DNA of 6,123 nucleotides from Bordetella parapertussis (GTDB taxonomy: Bacteria; Pseudomonadota; Gammaproteobacteria; Burkholderiales; CAIKXV01): assembly GCA_945877995.1 (NCBI GenBank), contig CAMDXD010000251.1, positions 1-6,123 on the forward strand, in the 5' to 3' direction. Under the pieces are notes generated by a model, which saw only the letters and a list, made by a program, of their open reading frames with translations, was not told where the DNA came from and did no database searches. Both the position numbers and the translations under genes were made by a program. This document shows, one piece after another, positions 1-6,055 of the stretch. Numbering within the stretch: the stretch's first letter is position 1; each line of letters begins with the position of its first letter.

Positions 1-437
1 TGCCGGAGCCGACGCGCAAGGCCATCACCGATGACGGCTTCTACATCACCGGCGACATCTTCCGCCGCGACGCCGACGGCTTCCACCACTTCGTCGGCCG
101 CGCAGACGACATGTTCGTGTCCGGCGGCGAGAACATCTACCCCGGACAGGTCGAGAAGCTGCTCGAACAGCATCCGGCGGTCGAGCAGGCCTGCTGCATC
201 CCGGTCGAGGACGAGATCAAGGGCATGAAGCCGATGGCCTTCGTGATCCTGAAGCCCGGCCGGTCAGCCACCGAAGACGAACTGAAGCGGCACTGCCTGC
301 AACATGCGCCGGCCTACATGCATCCGCGCCGGGTCTGGATCGTCGACGCCTTCCCGCTGGCGGGTACCAACAAGATCGACCGCAAGGTGGTGACCGCGCT
401 GGCGATGGCGGAAATGAAAGGAGCGGTGACACCATGA
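1..437 (+). CDS. AMP-forming acyl-CoA synthetase (ligase), C-terminal part, cut by the left edge
   Basis: The reading frame is open from base 3 to the TGA at 435-437 and gives the last 144 residues of an adenylate-forming enzyme (ANL superfamily). Such enzymes activate a carboxylic acid with ATP to an acyl-adenylate and then load it onto CoA in the cytoplasm. Visible signatures, numbered within the fragment: FYITGD at 13-18 (A7 motif, whose Asp contacts the ATP ribose), VGRADD at 31-36 (A8 hinge), SGGENIYPGQVE at 40-51, and NKIDRK at 123-128, where Lys124 matches the catalytic A10 lysine. The C-terminal swinging domain therefore looks intact. The N-terminal substrate pocket lies outside the window, so the acid cannot be named; fatty, aromatic and small dicarboxylic acids are all possible. 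The stop overlaps the next start codon (ATGA), which implies translational coupling to the downstream binding protein. Confidence 0.93.
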   Translation, partial: PEPTRKAITDDGFYITGDIFRRDADGFHHFVGRADDMFVSGGENIYPGQVEKLLEQHPAVEQACCIPVEDEIKGMKPMAFVILKPGRSATEDELKRHCLQHAPAYMHPRRVWIVDAFPLAGTNKIDRKVVTALAMAEMKGAVTP

Positions 438-1414
438 ATCGCGTTCCGATGATCGCGCTGCTGCTGGCCGCACTGCCGGGCGCGCTCAGTGCCACAGGCG
501 TGCATGCGCAGGCAAACTTCCCGGCAAGACCGGTACGCATCGTGGTCGGCTTCGCCCCTGGCGGTGCGACCGACATCACCGGCCGCGTGATGGCGCAGCG
601 ACTCAGCGACCAGGTGGGCCAGCCGGTGGTGGTCGAGAATCGCCCCGGCGCCGGCGGCAACGTCGGCGCCGAAGCGGTTGCACGCGCACCGGCAGATGGC
701 CATACATTGATGCTGACCTCGATCGCCATCCAGGGGATCGGGCCTGCGCTCTACCCGAAACTGCCGTTCGATCCGATCCGCGACTTCACGCCGATCACCC
801 AGCTCACGGCCATTCCGAACGTGCTGGCCGTGCATCCGTCGCTGCCGGCGAAGTCGGTGAGCGAGCTGATCGCACTCGCGCGCAAGCGGCCGGGCGCCAT
901 CGCCTTCGCATCGGCCGGTGCCGGTACCTCGATGCACCTGTCGGCTGAACTGCTCAAGTCGATCGCCCGCATCGAAGTGCTGCACATACCCTACAAGGGC
1001 AGTGCGCCCGCGATGCAGGACCTGATCGGTGGCCACACGCAGATGGTCTTCGACAACCTGCCGTTCGTGCTGCCGTTCGTGAAGGCTGGCAAGGTGCGGG
1101 CACTTGCGGTCACCACCGTGGCACGCAACCCGCAACTGCCCGAGGTACCGACGATGATCGAGGCCGGGGTTGCCGGCTACGACGTCACCTCATGGTTCGG
1201 GCTGGCGGCACCAGGTGGCCTGCCAGCTCCGCTGGTCGATCGCTGGTACCAGGAGTCCGCGAAAGCCTTGCAACACCCCGACACACGGCAGCGGTTCAGC
1301 GACCTCGGGGCCTCCATCGTCGGCTCTACACCAGCCGAATTCGGTGCCTTCATCCGAACCGAGCTGGCCAGATGGGCTCAGGTCGTGAAGACTTCCGGCG
1401 CCAAAGCAGACTGA
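434..1414 (+). CDS. Bug/TctC-family tripartite tricarboxylate transporter substrate-binding protein (first copy)
   Basis: This is a 326-residue periplasmic solute-binding protein of the Bug (Bordetella uptake gene) family, the normal length for the family. Residues 1-25 form a Sec signal peptide: a short basic n-region, a Leu/Ala-rich core, and a VHA|QA cleavage site after 25. Family signatures follow: RPVRIVVGFAPGG at 32-44 with the D at 47, ENRPGAGG at 68-75, ADGHTL at 87-92, LPFDPIRDF at 110-118, HIPYKG at 184-189, and PEVPTMIEAG at 236-245. Bug proteins typically bind small carboxylates and hand them to a TctAB membrane pair, which is absent here. The start at 434 has AAAGGAG at 417-423, ten bases upstream, and overlaps the ligase stop by 4 nt, so it probably belongs to the ligase operon. 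The ligand is not predictable from sequence. The 3' end carries the promoter region of the following tRNA gene. Confidence 0.95.
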   Translation: MNRVPMIALLLAALPGALSATGVHAQANFPARPVRIVVGFAPGGATDITGRVMAQRLSDQVGQPVVVENRPGAGGNVGAEAVARAPADGHTLMLTSIAIQGIGPALYPKLPFDPIRDFTPITQLTAIPNVLAVHPSLPAKSVSELIALARKRPGAIAFASAGAGTSMHLSAELLKSIARIEVLHIPYKGSAPAMQDLIGGHTQMVFDNLPFVLPFVKAGKVRALAVTTVARNPQLPEVPTMIEAGVAGYDVTSWFGLAAPGGLPAPLVDRWYQESAKALQHPDTRQRFSDLGASIVGSTPAEFGAFIRTELARWAQVVKTSGAKAD

Positions 1415-1426
1415 TCTGGCTATAAT
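1398..1426 (+). promoter_or_regulatory. Probable sigma-70 promoter for tRNA-Phe
   Basis: A perfect TATAAT lies at 1421-1426. The best -35 match at 17-bp spacing is GCGCCA at 1398-1403, only three of six consensus bases and inside the last codons of the upstream gene. The bases after the -10 box are very G+C-rich (CTGCGGCCGCG), a discriminator type often seen at stringently controlled stable-RNA promoters. Initiation near 1433 would leave a 5' leader of about 47 nt for RNase P to remove. The -10 call is firm; the -35 is weak. Confidence 0.6.
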
Positions 1427-1479
1427 CTGCGGCCGCGTTACGGATGTCTCGGTTCGCGGGTGTGTGAAACGTCAACATC

Positions 1480-1555
<76 letters not shown>

Positions 1556-1562
1556 GAATTCG

Positions 1563-1595
1563 AGGCCAACCCGAGCGGTTGGCCTTTCCTTTTTT
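1563..1595 (+). terminator. Strong Rho-independent terminator after tRNA-Phe
   Basis: A perfect 9-bp stem, AGGCCAACC (1563-1571) with GGTTGGCCT (1577-1585), closes a 5-nt loop (CGAGC). It is followed by the T-rich tract TTCCTTTTTT at 1586-1595. It begins 7 nt after the tRNA CCA end, so it should end the tRNA transcript and limit read-through into the next gene, whose start is only 42 nt beyond the T tract. Confidence 0.92.
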
Positions 1596-1607
1596 GTCCC
1601 CTATCCC
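1579..1607 (+). promoter_or_regulatory. Weak candidate promoter for the 1638-5919 operon
   Basis: TTGGCC (1579-1584, four of six -35 bases) is followed after 17 bp by TATCCC (1602-1607, three of six -10 bases). This places a start about 30 nt before the ATG at 1638. The -35 would lie inside the 3' arm of the tRNA terminator. It is the best match I found in this short interval, but the final T of the -10 is missing. The operon may instead depend on read-through or on an activator. Confidence 0.2.
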
Positions 1608-1610
1608 GCC

Positions 1611-1630
1611 TGGACGTCTGGACGCCTGGA
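1611..1630 (+). repeat. Short tandem repeat (8-bp unit, 2.5 copies) in the leader of the 1638 gene
   Basis: TGGACGTC, TGGACGCC and TGGA follow one another without a break. The middle also contains a small inverted repeat, CGTC-TG-GACG (1615-1624). The repeat runs into the Shine-Dalgarno-like GGAAG (1629-1633 region) of the next gene. It may be chance in G+C-rich DNA; no function is assigned. Confidence 0.5.
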
Positions 1631-1637
1631 AGAAGCC

Positions 1638-2348
1638 ATGTCCACCGATTTCCGCGTAATGACCTCTGGCGCGTTCACCGCCGCCCACCTGCGGCTGCTG
1701 CCGGCCGTCGAACGCATCACCGGCCTGCGCGTAGTCACGGTCACAACCTCGATCGGCAGCGGCGACACATCGATCCCCAACCGGCTCACGCGCGGTGAAG
1801 TAGCCGACCTGGTGATCTGCGACGACAGCATCGTCCAGGGCTTCATCCGCGACGGCCTCGCGCAGGCCGAAGGCCATGCGCCGCTGGCACGCTCGATGGT
1901 GGGGCTCGCCGTGCGTGCCGGCGCTCCCGCACCCGACATCGGCACGCCCAAGGCGCTGCGCGCCGCCCTGCTGCGTGCCGCCTCGATCGGCTATTCGGCG
2001 AGCGTCAGCGGGCGCTATGTGACGTCCGAACTGTTCCAGCGGCTCGGTATCCATGACGCAGTGATGCCGAAATGCCGGTTCATCGGCAACGGCCAGCGCG
2101 TGGGCACCTTCATCGCGAACGGCGAGGTCGAACTGGGCTTCCAGCAGGTCAGCGAACTGATGCCGGTTGAAGGTATCGCACACATCACGCCGCTGCCCGA
2201 CGAACTGCAGAAGTTCACGATCTACAGCGCGGCGGTACCGGCGAGCGCGCTGCATGCGGATGCCGCAGTCCGGGCCATCCGCTTCCTCGCGTCGCCGGAA
2301 GCGGCCGCAGACATCAGGGCCACCGGCCTGGAACCTGCCACCCGCTGA
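1638..2348 (+). CDS. ModA-like substrate-binding domain protein without a signal peptide
   Basis: A 236-residue protein with the fold signatures of the molybdate-type periplasmic binding family (SBP_bac_11-like): MTSGAFTAAHLRLLPAVERITG at the N-terminus, split over 8-29, ADLVICDDSIVQGFIRDG around 56-73, and SIGYSASVSGRYVTSELFQRLG over 116-137. The C-terminal part (AVRAIRFLASPEAAADIRATG, 210-230) matches the closing helices of ModA-type proteins. Unlike true ModA, it starts directly at the first beta strand with no hydrophobic leader. No in-frame upstream start could supply one, because the tRNA terminator lies just before it. It is thus predicted to be cytoplasmic. GGAAGAAG precedes the ATG at 1638 at close spacing. 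It is the first gene of a five-gene co-directional run. No ModB/ModC partners are present, so molybdate transport is not supported. A cytoplasmic ligand-sensing role is possible but unproven. Confidence 0.88.
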   Translation: MSTDFRVMTSGAFTAAHLRLLPAVERITGLRVVTVTTSIGSGDTSIPNRLTRGEVADLVICDDSIVQGFIRDGLAQAEGHAPLARSMVGLAVRAGAPAPDIGTPKALRAALLRAASIGYSASVSGRYVTSELFQRLGIHDAVMPKCRFIGNGQRVGTFIANGEVELGFQQVSELMPVEGIAHITPLPDELQKFTIYSAAVPASALHADAAVRAIRFLASPEAAADIRATGLEPATR

Positions 2349-2368
2349 ACCGCAAGAGGAGACCTTCG

Positions 2369-3145
2369 ATGGCCGACGCGCCGCTGCACACCCTGAGCAT
2401 CGAGCAGGGCGTTGCCCTGTTGACCCTGAACCGGCCACAGTCGCACAACGCGCTGAACCGGGCACTGCGCCACGAGCTGATGGATCTGTTCCCGAGGCTC
2501 GACCGCGACCCGGACGTGAAAGTGCTGGTCATCACCGGCGCCGGCGACAAGGCGTTCTGCACCGGCGCCGACCTGAAGGAGCGCTCCGCCGGCTCCACCG
2601 CCGACATGATCGACGAGCGCCGGCACGTGATGGCGAAGTGGACCCATGCGCTGGCCAGCGTGGGCAAGCCGGTGATCGCGGCGATCAATGGCTACTGCAT
2701 GGGCGGCGGCTTCGAGCTGGTGCTCCAGTGCGACATCTCGATCGCCGCCGAGACCGCGATCTTCGCGCTGCCGGAAGTCACGCACGGCTTCTTCCCCGGG
2801 GGTGGTGCCTGCCAGCGCCTGCCGAGGCTCATCGGCTACCAGATGGCGCGCGAGCTGGTGCTGACCGGGCGCCGCTGGGACGCGGCCGAGGCGAAGTCGC
2901 TCGGGATGGTGAACCGCGTGGTACCGCAGGACAGGGTCGTCGCCGAAGCGATGGAGATGGCCCTGCGCATCGCCACCTTCCCGGCGACCGGCGTCGTGCA
3001 GGCCAAGCGCGCGCTGAACCATTCGATGGAAGCCGGCCTGACCGCCGGGCTGCGCTTCGACACCGAGGCCTGGGTTGCCTGCATGCACTCCGACGAGTGG
3101 AAGCAGAAGCTCGAGGGCTTCGCGCGCAACGAACGCAAGGCCTGA
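2369..3145 (+). CDS. Enoyl-CoA hydratase/isomerase family protein
   Basis: A 258-residue crotonase-fold protein, the usual length for the family. Typical members add water across the double bond of a 2-enoyl-CoA in the cytoplasm. The oxyanion-hole segments are CTGADLKE (64-71) and NGYCMGGGFELVLQCD (107-122). Glu116 in GGGFEL and Glu136 in ALPEVTHGFFPGGG align with the two catalytic glutamates of rat mitochondrial hydratase (E144 and E164), so true hydratase chemistry is likely rather than only isomerase or hydrolase activity. The stretch LTGRRWDAAEAKSLGMVNRVV (165-185) also resembles crotonobetainyl-CoA hydratase CaiD, but the overlap is general to the family. The start at 2369 is supported by AGAGGAG at 2355-2361, seven bases upstream. 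The gene lies 20 nt after the preceding stop, and its TGA shares a base with the next ATG (TGATG), so translation of the two is probably coupled. Confidence 0.95.
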   Translation: MADAPLHTLSIEQGVALLTLNRPQSHNALNRALRHELMDLFPRLDRDPDVKVLVITGAGDKAFCTGADLKERSAGSTADMIDERRHVMAKWTHALASVGKPVIAAINGYCMGGGFELVLQCDISIAAETAIFALPEVTHGFFPGGGACQRLPRLIGYQMARELVLTGRRWDAAEAKSLGMVNRVVPQDRVVAEAMEMALRIATFPATGVVQAKRALNHSMEAGLTAGLRFDTEAWVACMHSDEWKQKLEGFARNERKA

Positions 3146-4125
3146 TGGGCATGGCATCCGCACGCCTTGTTCGCACAGGCAGCACCCTCGTCCTCGCCGC
3201 CGCCCTGGCCACCGCCGGCGCCGCCGCCTTCGCGCAGGGTCGCCCGCTGCGCCTCATCGTGCCGTTTCCGCCCGGCCCAGGCGTGGACCTGGTCGCGCGC
3301 ACGGTTTCCGACCAGCTGTCGCAGACGATGGGGCGCACGGTCGTCGTCGACAACCGCCCGGGCGCCGGCTCGGTGATCGGGGTCGACCTCGCGGCGAAGT
3401 CCCCGGCCGACGGCAACACCCTGCTGTTCATCAACCTGGCCTACGCGATCAACGCCGCCATGGTGGCAAACCTGCCCTACGACCCGCTGCGCGACCTCGC
3501 GCCGGTGACGGTGGTGGCGACGCAGCCGCACCTGCTGGTGGTCAATCCGGCGCTGCCGGTGAAGACCGTGCGCGACCTGATCGCACTGGCGAAAGGCCGG
3601 CCGGGCGAGATCACCTATGCGTCCGCGGGCGTCGGCACCGGTCCGCAGCTCGTCGCCGAGATGTTCTCGCGCGCGGTCGGCGTGCGCATGAACCACATCC
3701 CGTACAAGGGCGCCAACCCGGCGCTGTCCGACGTGGTCGGCGGCCATGCGCAGGTGATGTTCGCGACGCTGGTGTCTTCGCTGCCGCAGGTGCAGGCCGG
3801 GCGGCTGCGCGCGGTGGCGGTCACCTCCGCGAAGCGGTCGCGTCATGTGCCGGAGGTGCCGACGATGATCGAATCAGGCCTGCCCGGCTTCGAAGCGGTC
3901 GGCTGGTACATGGTGATGGCACCCGCGCGCACGCCACCGCCGGTGATGTCGCGGCTGCAGGTCGCGCTGGCCGATGCGCTCGCGCAACCGGCGGTACGCG
4001 AGCGGCTGACCGGCGACGGTGCCGAGGTGGTGGCCAGCAGGCCCGACGAGGCGAAGCGTTTCCTCGAGAGCGAGATCCAGCGCTGGGGCGCGGTCGTGAA
4101 GTCGGCTGGCCTGCGCCGCGAATGA
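3145..4125 (+). CDS. Bug/TctC-family tripartite tricarboxylate transporter substrate-binding protein (second copy)
   Basis: A 326-residue periplasmic binding protein, identical in length to the first Bug copy (434-1414) and alignable to it without gaps from about residue 110 to the end. The signal peptide covers 1-30 (basic n-region, Ala/Leu-rich core, AFA|QG cleavage). Family blocks are RPLRLIVPFPPG at 33-44, DNRPGAG at 69-75, ADGNTL at 88-93, LPYDPLRDL at 110-118, HIPYKG at 184-189 and PEVPTMIESG at 236-245. Where most Bug proteins, including the first copy, read PGG before the pocket Asp, this one reads PPGPGVD (42-48). The frame is open far upstream through the hydratase gene, but the real start is near 3145 because the signal peptide begins there. 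ATG 3145 overlaps the hydratase stop by 1 nt; ATG 3151 is an alternative, better spaced from AAGG at 3137-3140. No TctA/TctB subunits are visible. The ligand is unknown, probably a carboxylate. Confidence 0.95.
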   Translation: MGMASARLVRTGSTLVLAAALATAGAAAFAQGRPLRLIVPFPPGPGVDLVARTVSDQLSQTMGRTVVVDNRPGAGSVIGVDLAAKSPADGNTLLFINLAYAINAAMVANLPYDPLRDLAPVTVVATQPHLLVVNPALPVKTVRDLIALAKGRPGEITYASAGVGTGPQLVAEMFSRAVGVRMNHIPYKGANPALSDVVGGHAQVMFATLVSSLPQVQAGRLRAVAVTSAKRSRHVPEVPTMIESGLPGFEAVGWYMVMAPARTPPPVMSRLQVALADALAQPAVRERLTGDGAEVVASRPDEAKRFLESEIQRWGAVVKSAGLRRE

Positions 4126-5372
4126 GCGTGGCGCCACCGACGGTCGCGGTCGGCAAACCGGCGGCCAGGGGCAAGGTGCTTGCCGGCATCCGCGTGGTCG
4201 ACATGACCGAAGGCGTCGCCGGTCCGTACGCCTCGACGCTGCTCGGCGACATGGGCGCGGACGTGGTGAAGGTCGAGCGCCGGGAGGGCGACTGGCAGCG
4301 CAGCTCCGGGCACGGCGAGCCCGGGCGCATCGGCAACGCGCAGTTCATCGCACTGAACCGCAACAAGCGCGACATCGGCGTCGACCTCGACACCCCGGGA
4401 GGACGAGGCATCGTCGAGCGCCTGGTGTCGAAGGCCGACGTGGTGGTGTCGAACTACCGCGCCGGCGTGATGGCGAAGCTCGGCTTCGGACATGCACGCT
4501 GCGAGCAACTGCGTCCCGGCATCATCTACTGCACTATCTCCGGCTTCGGGCAGGACGGCGACTATGCCCGACTGCCGGCAAGTGACACCATCCTGCAGGC
4601 GATGAGCGGCGTGATGAGCGTGGTCGGCGAACCGGACGGCGCGCCGTTGCGCGTGGGCTTCCCGCTGATCGACATGACCGCGGCCAACCAGGCGGTGCAA
4701 GGCGTGCTGCTCGCGCTCTACGGCCGGCTCACAGGCCAGGGCGGTGCGAACATCGACGTGAGCCTGATGGCTGCGGCCGCCTCCCTGATGTGCGGCAGCT
4801 TCACCGAGAACATGGCCACCGGCCAGCTGCCGCCGCGCCAGGGCAACCAGAACAGTCTGCTCGCACCGGCGGGCGCGTTCGAAGTCGCGGGTGGCCGCTT
4901 CATCACCATCGCGGTGCTGCGCGACTCGCACTGGCACAAGTTCTGCGCGGCGCTGGCGCTCGATGGGCTGGCCGACGACGAGCGCTTCGCGACCAACGCC
5001 GCGCGCGTGAAGAACCGCGACGCGCTCGACCGGATCATCGTGCCGCAGCTGCGCGCCGGCACCTCCGAATACTGGCTGGAGCGGCTGCGCGCGGCCGACA
5101 TCCTGTGCGGGCCGATCAACACCGTGGCCGACGTGCTCGCCGACCCGGCGCTCACGGCCTGCCTGCCGCTGATCGACACCGGACTCGAGCAGCCGGCCCG
5201 CGCGATGGGTTCGCCGCTGCGCATCGACGGCGGCTTCTTCGACGCGCGACGGCCACCGCCCGCCAAGGCGGAACACACCCGCGAAGTTCTCGTCGAAGCC
5301 GGTTACAGCGCCGCCGAGATCGAAGCGCTGCTGGCCGACGGCTGCGCGTTCGAAGAATACCCACCAAGGTAG
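4122..5372 (+). CDS. CaiB/BaiF family III CoA-transferase
   Basis: A 416-residue member of the family III CoA-transferases (CaiB, BaiF, formyl-CoA transferase, alpha-methylacyl-CoA racemase relatives), normal in length. These enzymes move CoA between carboxylic acids in the cytoplasm through an aspartyl intermediate. The N-terminal block LAGIRVVDMTEG then GPYASTLLGDMGADVVKVER spans 20-53. NRNKRDIGVDLDTPGG is at 79-94 and ISGFGQDGDYA at 139-149. PLIDMTAANQAVQGVLLAL (181-199) supplies Asp184, at the position of the catalytic Asp169 of formyl-CoA transferase. ILCGPINTVADVLADP (327-342) is the C-terminal family block. The start at 4122 overlaps the preceding stop as ATGA and has no clear Shine-Dalgarno, so re-initiation by coupled ribosomes is likely. 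The first 17 residues before the fold are somewhat longer than usual. Donor and acceptor acids are not predictable; the neighbouring hydratase suggests an enoyl- or hydroxyacyl-CoA route. Confidence 0.95.
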   Translation: MSVAPPTVAVGKPAARGKVLAGIRVVDMTEGVAGPYASTLLGDMGADVVKVERREGDWQRSSGHGEPGRIGNAQFIALNRNKRDIGVDLDTPGGRGIVERLVSKADVVVSNYRAGVMAKLGFGHARCEQLRPGIIYCTISGFGQDGDYARLPASDTILQAMSGVMSVVGEPDGAPLRVGFPLIDMTAANQAVQGVLLALYGRLTGQGGANIDVSLMAAAASLMCGSFTENMATGQLPPRQGNQNSLLAPAGAFEVAGGRFITIAVLRDSHWHKFCAALALDGLADDERFATNAARVKNRDALDRIIVPQLRAGTSEYWLERLRAADILCGPINTVADVLADPALTACLPLIDTGLEQPARAMGSPLRIDGGFFDARRPPPAKAEHTREVLVEAGYSAAEIEALLADGCAFEEYPPR

Positions 5373-5379
5373 CGACCCG

Positions 5380-5919
5380 ATGCAGCGAACCCGAACCATC
5401 TCCGACGCCTACCTCGGCCTGCAGAAACAGCTGCACGAGAACCCTGACTACGGCATCGCATCGCTGTCGTTTGCGCCGATCGTCGCCGACGTGATCCGGC
5501 AGACCAGCGCATCGACGATCTCCGACTACGGCGCCGGCAAGCAGAACCTGCTGAAGGGGCTGCAGCAGGCCGGCATCCAGCCCGCGGCCTACTATCCCTA
5601 CGACCCGGTGTTCCCGGAATACGGCGAACCGAAGCCGGCCGACCTGGTCTGCTGCATCGACGTGCTGGAACACATCGAACCCGCACTGGTCGGCAACGTG
5701 ATCTCGGAGCTGGCATCGATCACGCCGAAATTCGGCTTCTTCAGCGTGCACATGGGCCCGGCGGCGAAGGTGCTCGCCGACGGGCGCAATGCGCACTTGA
5801 TCCAGCGGCCGAGCTCCTGGTGGCTGAAGCTGCTCACCGACGAATTCGAGATCCTGCACCTGCAGGCGCACCAGATGATGGGGCCGGGGTTCTGGGTGCT
5901 GGTGGCGCCGCGCGCCTAG
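5380..5919 (+). CDS. Small class I SAM-dependent methyltransferase-like protein
   Basis: A 179-residue protein with a compact Rossmann methyltransferase pattern. A glycine-rich motif I variant, SDYGAGKQNLL, is at 48-58 (usual form D-x-G-x-G-x-G). An acidic residue ends the presumed second strand at Asp75 (YYPYDP). PADLVCCIDVLEHIEP at 86-101 is the strong motif shared with many small methyltransferases. A further block, DGRNAHLIQRPSSWWLKLL, lies at 134-152. It is shorter than most stand-alone members (about 200-280 residues) and lacks a distinct substrate-binding cap; the third glycine of motif I is replaced (GAGKQ), so SAM binding is plausible rather than certain. No signal peptide or membrane segment is seen. 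It follows the CoA-transferase by 7 nt, with AAGG at 5366-5369, and is the last gene of the run. Its substrate and its link to the acyl-CoA genes are unknown. Confidence 0.82.
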   Translation: MQRTRTISDAYLGLQKQLHENPDYGIASLSFAPIVADVIRQTSASTISDYGAGKQNLLKGLQQAGIQPAAYYPYDPVFPEYGEPKPADLVCCIDVLEHIEPALVGNVISELASITPKFGFFSVHMGPAAKVLADGRNAHLIQRPSSWWLKLLTDEFEILHLQAHQMMGPGFWVLVAPRA

Positions 5920-5934
5920 AAGGGAAGCGCGCGG
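5908..5934 (+). other. GC-rich hairpin across the stop codon of the methyltransferase-like gene
   Basis: CCGCGCGC (5908-5915) pairs perfectly with GCGCGCGG (5927-5934) around an 11-nt loop that contains the TAG stop at 5917-5919. No T-run follows, so it is not a standard intrinsic terminator. It could be a mRNA 3'-end stabilising or pausing structure, or chance pairing in alternating GC sequence. Confidence 0.4.
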
Positions 5935-6055
5935 GCACGCCGTCCGTCCTCGGCACGGTCCGTCGGATACCCTGAGGCTGTCGATCAGGGCCTGCCCCCC
6001 GATCAGCCCCGAATTCGTTACCCTAGACCCTCGGAAAATCAGGGGATACCCGGAC

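Noticed and set aside
314..1135. Antisense open frame opposite the ligase end and the first Bug gene
   Set aside because: No recognisable domain, and it overlaps two confident genes.
2167..3144. Upstream in-frame extension of the second Bug protein, suggesting a fusion protein
   Set aside because: The extension is out-of-frame translation of the hydratase gene, Arg/Pro-rich and without motifs; the signal peptide begins at about 3145, which marks the real start.
2222..3846. Antisense open frames opposite the hydratase and the second Bug protein
   Set aside because: No family motifs, low-complexity Arg/Ala/Gly composition, and complete overlap with well-supported genes on the + strand.
3075..4121. 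Upstream in-frame extension of the CoA-transferase
   Set aside because: It is out-of-frame reading of the hydratase end and the Bug gene; the family fold begins just after ATG 4122, which overlaps the previous stop.
4743..4790. Apparent loss of the catalytic Asp in the CoA-transferase at IDVSLMAA
   Set aside because: On comparison with formyl-CoA transferase, the catalytic Asp belongs to the earlier block PLIDMTAANQ, where Asp184 is present; the later block is not the active site.
3843..5399. 518-codon antisense open frame across the CoA-transferase
   Set aside because: Composition is Arg/His/Ala-rich with no recognisable domain, and it lies fully opposite a gene with strong family motifs; long antisense frames are expected in high-G+C DNA.
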